A model generated the notes under the pieces. The model ran no database searches. It saw nothing but the letters and a program-made list of their open reading frames with translations, and was not told the DNA's origin. Both the position numbers and the translations under genes were made by a program. Below are positions 52,056 through 60,200 of a stretch of DNA of 64,000 nt, piece after piece. Position 1 is the first letter of the stretch. Each line of letters starts with the position of its first letter. Origin of the DNA: Prostheceraeus crozeri (taxonomy: Eukaryota; Platyhelminthes; Polycladida; Euryleptidae); the NCBI GenBank assembly GCA_907163375.1, contig CAJQUW010014401.1, forward strand, positions 1-64,000. The letters are read 5' to 3'.

Positions 52056-53633
52056 ATGTCTACTAACTTCAATATCATTCTTCCAAGCAATAGCAACCCC
52101 AAGATATTCCCAAGTAACAAACCATCTCTATACTCTGTTGAATTCGCTAATCCAATTACTCTGCATGGACCCCATGAAGTTGCTCTAACTGAAATTACTT
52201 ATTACAACGATATCAGTTTGCTAAAGAACAACTATTTTGAATTACATAAAGAAGTGCGAGAGAAGGATGATTGCTTTCGCATATTTCAAAATAGTCTACA
52301 TGGTACATGGGCTTTTCATCATCTAACTTTACATCCTTTTTCAACATCTTTACCATCTGTCCAAAACATGATTAAAATTCAAACGGCATTTGCAACGTCA
52401 ACTTTTAATTCTAAGGTTCCCACAATGAGCTTGCAAGATACAGAAAAGGAAATCGGTAGAATGTTTGAACGAATAAATGATCTCTTCAAGCTGACTTTGA
52501 ATAAATTCTACAAACCAGTCATAAAGGGGTCAACAAAATTGATGAAGGAAGGGAAGCATGTTCTTCTTGTATTAGGTAAGGATTTGAGTCATACTTTTGG
52601 GTATTCCAGAACAACTTTCTCATCAAGGTATTGGTACAATGGACGTGGGTGGAATTCGGAGAGGAAAGTCACTGATTTTAAATGTAGAATTGTGCCATTG
52701 TATGCATTACAAAAAAGGAGCATCCGAGTAAAAAATAAATTTGAGGTCATTAGAAGTGTTGAAGACTTTGCAAGAAAGTTTCAAGGATCAGTGCCAGAAA
52801 CGTTAATGACTTGTGAATATAAGAAAGAGAAAGTAACTTTATTTACTGTTGAAACGGAGGCAGAATTTATTGTTTTTACTAAAAAGACACCATTGGAAAA
52901 GTCTGAGTCCGCTGTTATTGAATTTGGATCTGAAATGATTGGGATGTTAAAGGGCCGTGAAAGCGCACCTTGGTTGACAGAATTAAATGATACATTCAAG
53001 GTTCAATTGTCCTCTTCTAAACTGAAAGCATCAACAAATGCTTCATGGGATATCCACGTATACAGCAAAGACATATCGGGTGATGAATTGTCTACTTCCA
53101 GTGAACTTGTAAAAAGAGTTAATTTGAACATTGAAAGCTTGAAAACGCCATCTGAATTGTGTACAAAGTTAAATGAGTTTGGTGTAGATTACCTTGATGC
53201 AGATGAATATCACTTTTCTTATGACCCACATAAGAAACGCATGATTCTAAAGGTAGGGAAGAACTCTCTTATCAAGCTGGATAGCGTGTTAACTACCACA
53301 TTGGGATTCTCAAAATCAACTATTTATGAAGGTACATCAATAGGCGATACAGCCCCATCACTAGAGCGTGATATAAGTAACTTATACGTCTATTGTAACA
53401 TTATTGAATATACAAGGGTTGGCGACATTGAGGCCCCACTTCTGCGCACATTTCCTCTCTCATCCGTAAGGAAGCAACTAATCAATCGAGAATTTTTTAA
53501 CATAATGTATCTACCAATCAGCCGAAATTTCATCAATAGAATTGACATATCAATTCATGATGATGCAGGAGAAGTAGTACCGTTCTGTGGTGGTGTTACT
53601 GTTTTGACCCTACATATTAGGTCACGAGAATAA
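52056..53633 (+). CDS. Polinton B penton (minor capsid) protein with internal duplication
   Basis: 525 residues from the first in-frame ATG. The C-terminal half matches the Polinton A penton: TTLGFSKSTIYEG, LYVYCNIIEYTRVGDIEAPL, IMYLPISRNFINRIDISI and a final FCGGVTVLTLHIR. The N-terminal half has a related but diverged block, LLVLGKDLSHTFGYSRTTF, so the protein seems to contain two copies of one module, or a second jelly roll. This explains its double length compared with 262 residues in Polinton A. It would form capsid vertices. It lies between integrase and the core-like protein. Confidence 0.65.
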   Translation: MSTNFNIILPSNSNPKIFPSNKPSLYSVEFANPITLHGPHEVALTEITYYNDISLLKNNYFELHKEVREKDDCFRIFQNSLHGTWAFHHLTLHPFSTSLPSVQNMIKIQTAFATSTFNSKVPTMSLQDTEKEIGRMFERINDLFKLTLNKFYKPVIKGSTKLMKEGKHVLLVLGKDLSHTFGYSRTTFSSRYWYNGRGWNSERKVTDFKCRIVPLYALQKRSIRVKNKFEVIRSVEDFARKFQGSVPETLMTCEYKKEKVTLFTVETEAEFIVFTKKTPLEKSESAVIEFGSEMIGMLKGRESAPWLTELNDTFKVQLSSSKLKASTNASWDIHVYSKDISGDELSTSSELVKRVNLNIESLKTPSELCTKLNEFGVDYLDADEYHFSYDPHKKRMILKVGKNSLIKLDSVLTTTLGFSKSTIYEGTSIGDTAPSLERDISNLYVYCNIIEYTRVGDIEAPLLRTFPLSSVRKQLINREFFNIMYLPISRNFINRIDISIHDDAGEVVPFCGGVTVLTLHIRSRE

Positions 53634-53676
53634 GGCTTTACGCTATTGTGACTTCCATAGTTATTCAATAGTCATA

Positions 53677-54159
53677 ATGACAGGCATTTACAGTAGACCA
53701 TCATATCAGAGCGGTTATCCCGTGTTTGTTGGAGGTAGACGACAAGTTGGAGGAGGCATATTTGGTGCACTAAGACGTATGGTTCTTCCAACACTCAAAA
53801 AGTATGGCGTACCAATCATGAAGCGTGTTGGAAGCAGGGCTTTAGATTTTGGTGCAAATGTTGCAGCTGATGCGCTTCAAGGTGAGGATATCGGTGAATC
53901 TATGAAAATGCGCGCGCAGCAATCTGCCATAGACGCATTAGATGATTTAACAAAGACGAGACGTACAGTTCGGAAGAAGCGTAGGAAGTCAAGACAAGTT
54001 GGATCAGGCCGAGTTACTAAGCAAAGACGCAGGAAAAGTAAAAAGCCGACTAGAGCAGCACGTTCTAAATCTAGACGTCGAGTGAAAACAAGAAAGCGCA
54101 AACGAAATTCCACAGCTACTAGAAACAAGTCAAAACGAAGGAAGACAACATATTTGTAG
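53677..54159 (+). CDS. pVI/core-like protein: GG site, amphipathic helix, basic tail
   Basis: 160 residues. Residues 22-30 (GRRQVGGGIFG) hold a GG site. Then comes an amphipathic stretch (GALRRMVLPTLKKYGVPIMK, RVGSRALDFGANVAADAL) closely like the adenovirus pVI lytic helix. The C-terminal 70 residues are almost all Arg, Lys, Ser and Thr, like adenovirus core proteins VII and X. One protein thus seems to combine membrane-lytic and DNA-condensing parts. It stands directly before the major capsid gene, 10 bp apart. Confidence 0.6.
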   Translation: MTGIYSRPSYQSGYPVFVGGRRQVGGGIFGALRRMVLPTLKKYGVPIMKRVGSRALDFGANVAADALQGEDIGESMKMRAQQSAIDALDDLTKTRRTVRKKRRKSRQVGSGRVTKQRRRKSKKPTRAARSKSRRRVKTRKRKRNSTATRNKSKRRKTTYL

Positions 54160-54169
54160 AGCTAATACG

Positions 54170-55453
54170 ATGCAGAGTATCAATTCGGCTTTGTGTTTCT
54201 TCGATTCTCCCCCTCATCAGACAGACATCATCTCCTCAACAATTGTAGACATAGTCCCCACAACAAATATCGATGGCAACCAGCAGCCTATTCAGTTTGA
54301 TATACCTGCCAATCCTCAAGATTATATTGACTGTCAATCCATTGATTTAGAGTTGTGTATACAAATTAAGAAGACTGATGGTACAAATATCGATTCATCC
54401 AAGGATAAAGTGGGATTAGCAAATCTTCCTATTGCCAGTCTGTTCTCAGATGTGTATCTAATATTGAAAGACAAACAGATTGAAGGAGGGGATCGAGCAT
54501 ATCCATATGTAGCATATATACATACAATGACTCAATTTCAAAAGCAAGCTAAACAGTCACACTTGCAAGTTTCTGGGTGGTATGATGATCAGCAAGGGAA
54601 ATTTGATGATGTCTCAAATATAGGGTTGAAAAGACGAATGGATTTAACAGCGGATTCAAAGGAATTATACTTGAAAGGACCCGTCTATCTTGATTTCCTT
54701 CGTCAATCTAGATATCTGCTATCACAGGTTAAAATGCAAATAAAATTTATTCGTGCAAATCCTGAGTTCGCGTTAATGGCTTTTGGAGCTACAAACTATC
54801 AAGTCAACATAAGTAATGCCGTGCTCAATGTAAGGCGAGTAACAATGAACCCGTCAGTCATCAACGAGCATGCGACAGGATTGAGGAAAAACAATGCAAT
54901 ATATCCAGTTAATCACAGTGCGTTGACAAACTTCACAATTGGTGCGGGATCATCCTCACATGCCTACCCAAATCTTTTTCCCACTGCAATGCCAAAGGCG
55001 GTGTATATCACATTTGTGGAAAATGAGGCATTCATTGGTGCTTTTGAAAAGAATCCATTCAATTTCCAACACTTTAATGTTAGCAAACTAGCACTCTATC
55101 AGGATGGGAAATTTGTATCTTGCAAAGCATATGAGCCTAATTTCAAAGATGGCAAATTCGCACGTGAATATGGTTCTATTTTCACCGCCCTCAACATGTT
55201 TAATACAGACGATTCAAATGGAATTACAATGGATATGTACAAGAATGGCTACTTCTTCATTATGTACAACCTCACAGCAGATGCAGATCTAGGTGGTGAA
55301 AGCGTAGGAGTTACAAAGCCTGGAAATCTACGACTGGAGGTATCATTTGAGTCACCTTTGAAGAAAACAATTACTTGTCTCATTTATCCTATCTATGATA
55401 GGAAAGTTGAGATAACAAGAATGAGAGACGTGACTGTCAGCTATCAGAGATGA
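54170..55453 (+). CDS. Polinton B major capsid protein (double jelly roll)
   Basis: 427 residues. The N-terminal jelly roll carries PIQFDIPANPQDYIDCQSID, LFSDVYLILKDKQIEGGD and YPYVAYIHTMTQF; the linker has a GLKRRMDL block and GPVYLDFLRQSRYLL follows. The C-terminal roll includes NVRRVTMNPSV and ends in a KKTITCLIYPIYDRKVEI strand. This is the hexon-like capsid protein of adintovirus-type Polintons. It overlaps the protease gene by four bases (ATGA). Length and motif order are normal. Confidence 0.85.
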   Translation: MQSINSALCFFDSPPHQTDIISSTIVDIVPTTNIDGNQQPIQFDIPANPQDYIDCQSIDLELCIQIKKTDGTNIDSSKDKVGLANLPIASLFSDVYLILKDKQIEGGDRAYPYVAYIHTMTQFQKQAKQSHLQVSGWYDDQQGKFDDVSNIGLKRRMDLTADSKELYLKGPVYLDFLRQSRYLLSQVKMQIKFIRANPEFALMAFGATNYQVNISNAVLNVRRVTMNPSVINEHATGLRKNNAIYPVNHSALTNFTIGAGSSSHAYPNLFPTAMPKAVYITFVENEAFIGAFEKNPFNFQHFNVSKLALYQDGKFVSCKAYEPNFKDGKFAREYGSIFTALNMFNTDDSNGITMDMYKNGYFFIMYNLTADADLGGESVGVTKPGNLRLEVSFESPLKKTITCLIYPIYDRKVEITRMRDVTVSYQR

Positions 55454-55914
55454 GTAACTTAAGCAACATAGAAATCTTGAGGAAAATGAGGAAAGCTCAT
55501 CCCTACTCCAAGACAATATTTCTCAATGTCTTTTCTAGAGATAATTTACCTGATTCAATTCCTTTCTATCCTTGTTCGCTTATCATCAATACGGATACCA
55601 ACAATCTTCCCGGAAAACATTGGATTGCTGTATACATCAATCGTTATAAAGTTGCCGAATATTTTGACTCTCTTAATCAACCTCGTTTACATGATATCGC
55701 ATTATGGATGAACAGATTTTCCTGGACTGTTAGGAAAGTGACATCGTTCCCACTTCAAAGTAATACATCTCTAATGTGCGGTGGCTATGTACTCTATTTT
55801 GTCAACGAGAGACCATTGAAAAATAACTGTAAAAGTGCTTTAGAACTATTTTCAAAAAACTGTGATAAAAATGATGTAATTCTTACTAAATATGTTGAAA
55901 CAGTTTTGAAATAA
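55450..55914 (+). CDS. Polinton B adenain-type cysteine protease
   Basis: 154 residues. His57 (GKHWIAVYI), Asp73 (AEYFDSLNQP), Gln103 (FPLQSNTS) and Cys110 (LMCGGYVLYF) are in the order and spacing of adenovirus protease. It would mature capsid precursors; likely substrates are the GG-helix proteins at 48015 and 53677. Its start overlaps the capsid gene stop. Its stop codon overlaps AATAAA (55910-55915), and it converges with the minus-strand TBP-like gene. Confidence 0.9.
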   Translation: MSNLSNIEILRKMRKAHPYSKTIFLNVFSRDNLPDSIPFYPCSLIINTDTNNLPGKHWIAVYINRYKVAEYFDSLNQPRLHDIALWMNRFSWTVRKVTSFPLQSNTSLMCGGYVLYFVNERPLKNNCKSALELFSKNCDKNDVILTKYVETVLK

Positions 55915-56068
55915 AGTTTTATGTTGTATCATTAACTTGCTCTCTTTTTTCCAAAACAAGGGTTTATAAGGAAAACAAAAACATGCTCATATTTCATTAT
56001 CTATTCACATATATACAAAAAACATGTTCACATTTCATTATCTATCCACATATATACAAAATCTACAA

Positions 56069-56632
56069 TTAGGTTTTCATGAAACATTTTTTCAAATCAC
56101 ATATGATGGGAGGCACATCACTTATGTCTTTAATGCCGGTTATCACAATCTTTCCATTATGGAACACATGAACATGATATGGATGCCAGTTAGTCAATTG
56201 AGCTGTTGGAAATAACTCCACTTCATAAGTTAGATTATGTGATGATGTAACTTTACGGAAATCATAGTGATAGTGTAATTCACATAACACGGTCATTGTC
56301 TTCACTTTCCAATCAGATAATGAATCACCAAGTAAATGTTCCAAAGTTAAGTGTAAATATGAGAGATCACCCTCCATGACCCTTCCAATACATTGGATTG
56401 TTCCATTTGGAAAGAATAGGATAGTGAGAGATCTATCCTTCCTCTGAATTCTCCATGTTAACATTGAGGGTCTTCCAAGATGTAAGCTCGTTGTCGGCTT
56501 CAATTTGCGTTTTATCAGTAACCATTGTTTTCGGTTGGGTATATTCCTCTCGATCTCTTGTAGATTGAGTTTTGACTTTGCTTTTGTAGTTAACATCCGA
56601 TTTACAACTTCCAACCGTTTGATGTCCTCCAT
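56069..56632 (-). CDS. TATA-binding-protein homologue encoded by Polinton B
   Basis: 187 residues from a true ATG at 56632, about the size of a TBP core. It contains both TBP half-repeats. In the first, SKLNLQEIERN matches the KLDLKTIALRARN region, and WRIQRKDRSLTILFFPNGT followed by IQCIG matches [22 protein letters not shown]. In the second, WKVKTMTVLCELHYHYDF, SSHNLTYEVELFPTAQL, HVHVFHNGKIVITGIK and a final helix match the human sequence block by block. Phe74, Phe141 and Phe157 line up with DNA-intercalating phenylalanines. It would bind TATA boxes and bend DNA to recruit RNA polymerase. It overlaps the PC4-like reading frame by 200 bp in another frame. Sequence is far from any host TBP, so capture was ancient. 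Confidence 0.85.
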   Translation of the reverse strand: MEDIKRLEVVNRMLTTKAKSKLNLQEIERNIPNRKQWLLIKRKLKPTTSLHLGRPSMLTWRIQRKDRSLTILFFPNGTIQCIGRVMEGDLSYLHLTLEHLLGDSLSDWKVKTMTVLCELHYHYDFRKVTSSHNLTYEVELFPTAQLTNWHPYHVHVFHNGKIVITGIKDISDVPPIICDLKKCFMKT

Positions 56633-56993
56633 CTTTAATGAATGACGTTATCTGTGGTAGTATCTCCCTTGTAAAGGTTTCCCATGTAACGTCACTGAAA
56701 CGAAAAAATCGATATTCAACATCTTCACGTTTTGGTGAACAGACGTATAGTTTGACTGATGAATCACACTTTATCCATACCTTGTCATCGAGAGGAATCT
56801 TGATCCGAGTCTTATGGTTGTCAATGAGATCCGCAAAGTCTTTCAGTGAAGGCAATGAGTCAATACTAATGCAAACGCCACGATGTTTTCGATCACTATT
56901 TGCTATTGAATGACGAAATGCTATTCTTTTAGAATTTGTTATGTGAACGTTTTGAACGTCACTAAGTTTCCATGTTCTAATGTAATGAGGCAT
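56433..56993 (-). CDS. Possible PC4-like transcription cofactor (Polinton B)
   Basis: 186 residues from the first in-frame ATG. Residues about 8-60 (RTWKLSDVQNVHITNSKRIA, then FRHSI, then KHRGVCISIDSLPSLKDFAD) resemble the PC4/SUB1 fold: strands around VxVxxFxGKxxIxIR followed by a KGISLxxxQWxxL helix. A second strand-rich block (WIKCDSSVKLYVCSPKRED) could be a further copy or extension. The C-terminal third is polar and shares DNA with the start of the TBP-like gene in another frame. PC4 binds single-stranded DNA and aids initiation through TBP, so pairing with a TBP gene is suggestive. The PC4 call is pattern-based only. Confidence 0.4.
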   Translation of the reverse strand: MPHYIRTWKLSDVQNVHITNSKRIAFRHSIANSDRKHRGVCISIDSLPSLKDFADLIDNHKTRIKIPLDDKVWIKCDSSVKLYVCSPKREDVEYRFFRFSDVTWETFTREILPQITSFIKDGGHQTVGSCKSDVNYKSKVKTQSTRDREEYTQPKTMVTDKTQIEADNELTSWKTLNVNMENSEEG

Positions 56994-57055
56994 GTTCCGA
57001 AAGCTATGTTTCAAATTTAGGTTTAATGTTTGCCTAAAGTTTGTTATTTTATTAG

Positions 57056-57225
57056 CTCAACATATCGGAATGATGTTGAGTACAAATTCTTCACATATTC
57101 ATTCACATTAGGACTACCTATTTATTAGTAATCATTTCTACATATCGGAAAGATGTAGAAATTTCAATTTTAGTAAGACTACTTATGTATTAGTAAGTGT
57201 TGCTACATGTCGGAAGATGCAGCAA
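57056..57225 (-). other. Three covarying stem-loops between polymerase and PC4/TBP genes
   Basis: Three hairpins at 57056-57080, 57134-57162 and 57200-57225 have stems of 8, 10 and 9 bp. Their stems differ but remain paired: CAACAT/ATGTTG against CTACAT/ATGTAG. The loop core CGGAA (TTCCG on the minus strand) is constant. In the third, the one odd pair is A-C on the plus strand but G-U on the minus strand, so minus-strand RNA is favoured, matching the direction of the flanking genes. Each hairpin lies in a longer, weaker repeat with TATTAGTAA. AATAAA on the minus strand occurs just before (57262-57267) and just after (57045-57050) the set. Confidence 0.75.
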
Positions 57226-57272
57226 TCGCAAGATCTATTACAAGTGGAATATTATATTGTTTTTATTTAGAC

Positions 57273-60200
57273 TTACTCTACATCACCTGTGACAGGAAGG
57301 CATCTCCTTCTCTTCGACGGTGGGGGAAGACCTAGGCTGTAGTGTCCATATGGTAATGATAAATTTTTATCCAGCCAACAGCGCTTATCCTCCCAAAGTG
57401 AAAGACCTCGCTTCCTAAATGATTTTGTGCTAACTATGTGATTTTTTGAATTTATAATTGTCATATCTTCAGTTGTATCATTCTCACTATAATAGACACT
57501 CCTATAGTCATCATGTTTCAATTTTTTAACTGCTGCTCTCTGAATTCCTTTTGCACGTTTGATGCTATGATTCGTAGAGTCTAGATATTTCATGGAATAC
57601 ATTTTCGGTTTTAGTAGGATCATTTCCTCAAGCAACTTTCCAGCACACTCATCCTTAAAACAACCTAATCTAGCTTTGTTTGTAGTTGAGTATAGTCGGT
57701 GATGACTGTCATAGTTTGAAGAGTCAAACTTTTCGCCGAAGTATAGAAGTATATCTTCTAGACGGACGGATGGTGATGTGTATAAACATAGGAAGAAACT
57801 GTCAATATCACCTCCACAAAGCCGCGTTCTATTTATCAGTGGACACCCTTTTAGATCATTGTAATATAATTGATACATTTCCAACTTACTATAGTCAAGT
57901 ACTGCTTGACCAACATATATTAATTTATTTAAAACTATTGAAGGTTTGTACATTTCCATACCAACCAGATCTTCATCAAATATTTTGTGTTGAACATAGA
58001 GAGGATGATTTGACAATTTCAGTAGTTGTTTCTCATTGTTGACTAGTTTAAATTTTTTCCTTCTCCTTACATTTTCCATTGTTTTACCATATAAAGAATT
58101 ATTTTTCAATTTGTAGAATGACTTTTCGAAGTCAGTGTTTGATTGAGCCCTCTTTTGAGAGTTCATATCAATGTATGTTTTTAACCAAGGCTTTTGTGTG
58201 AATTTTATGCCACTATGAATCTTCTTGATTCTCATGCCCATGGTCAAGTAAAATTTTAAAATTGAGTAGTGGACTACATAATTTTCCCTATCAAATTGAT
58301 GGAGCAGAAGTTTCTTGATAGAAGAAAAATGTGTATTTGGTCTTACTTTTTCATATAGATTTTTCATATAGTGTGAAAACATTTTCTTTTCAATCATCTG
58401 CATTTCTGGAGCTAATGGGAAATCGGCAGTGTCATCATGAATGGCTGCAGGATACTCTAAATCTAAATCAAAAATGTAGCCGATTTCACCATCATCATCT
58501 ATATTTTGAACATTTTCTTCATTTAAAAAATTATCTAATTCACTTTCATTCAACCATTTGAAATTTGAGTGGGGTAGATTTCTACTGAGTGAAGAACCAT
58601 AAAGGTTATTAACATCTGAGTAGGTCAAATGTCGACTTTCATGTGTATTATTTCCTAATTCTTCAATGCGTGCACGCGCTCGGTGAATGTTGGTGAAAGT
58701 CATACCCCCTCTAATTCCTCGTTCAAATAGATTGTACATATTTTCATCTTGTATGTAGTGTGGGGGATCATTGGAAGAGAAATTTAGTGCTGAGGTAAAG
58801 CTAAGATGTGGGAGACTGACAAAATGTACAGGGTCGACTTCATCCTCACGTTGACTCAATGCTCTAAACACTTCAAATATGTCTGCCAACAATAAAACAT
58901 CTAACTTCAGATATACCAGCATGTAATCACCAAATGTGCTACAATCAAATTCAATCCACGCCTTGCTAGCGTGTTCATATTCACTATCGGAACAGTGCTC
59001 ACGAGTAAGATCATTATAGAATTCAAATTGTGGTGGTAGACAGTCTTCCGTCAACGTGTTTAAGTTTTTGAAGTATGAATATGGAAACACTCCCTTCTGA
59101 TATAAAACATTATCACTTAATTGTGGAAATTCTACCCTTAATGTCTCTACATGCTCATACGTTTGCAAGCCCTTGGCTAATTCACTCAAGGATGCACTTA
59201 GAAATTGATATGAGTCCAAGAATTTTAGTTTAAAGTATACTGTCTTCCCTTTGTATTCATTTACAGGGACACTGGCGGATAAAGTTATATATTTTTCAGC
59301 AGTTGCTGCTACAACATCTAATTTCCAAGACTTCATTCTTCCAATCGCTTTATAGCAAACGATGTGGCTATCATAATTTTTAAAATTGTGGAAAAATATG
59401 GGGAGCTCCCGTCTGTTAAGTCTTAACCGGAGATTGCATTTCCTACATAATGTTTGCCTATATCGTCCGGTGATATGATCATGATCACGAACTTTTATGA
59501 CTTCATCGCTGAATTTCGATTTACATTTGTTGCAACATTCTGCATTCTCGTGGCGTGCTTTTTCATCCACTGACAGTGACATTGGCTGCCTAGTTGGTGC
59601 ACATTGGTTGTCATATAAGTCTTGGGCTACAGTTTCTAAGTGGTGCAAGAAACTAATAATGCAATTTTCTCCCTCAAAGAGGTAATACTTGTTTTCAAAT
59701 TTTGATTGAAGGGCATTATGCCAGACATGATAAGCTCCAATGGCCGCAGGTTTATGTATTTTATTATCAATGTAGCACTCTATATCTGCATAAATTACTA
59801 AAGGAGGACTTAGTTGATATTCCATGCTACTTGTTAGTACTTTTAGATCCGATGGCATTTTTTCTATTTGTGCTTTTCCTCGAATACAAAACTGGAAGTG
59901 TCGTTCTAGTGTTGTTTTATATGTGAATGACTGAGTGCATCTTTCGCAGAAGTATTTATGTCTTTTTAAAGTTCTCCTATACAATCTTGACAGCTTTGGA
60001 ATTCCACAATGGTGTGCTGCTCCATTGTTTAGAATTAGCAAAATATTAACCGTTTGCCTACCAGTAAAGTTACTATTATAACGAACACCTTTGAGTCCAT
60101 TTTCATAAAAGTGAATGTTAATTTTAATATCATTATTTTTCTCAAATTTTGGAATATCTTTGATTGATACTGGTGTGGAAATGCCTTCCATATTTAGCTT

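Noticed and set aside
53877-54128. Leu/Arg-rich minus-strand frame
   Set aside because: Shadow of the Arg/Lys-rich core-like protein on the other strand.
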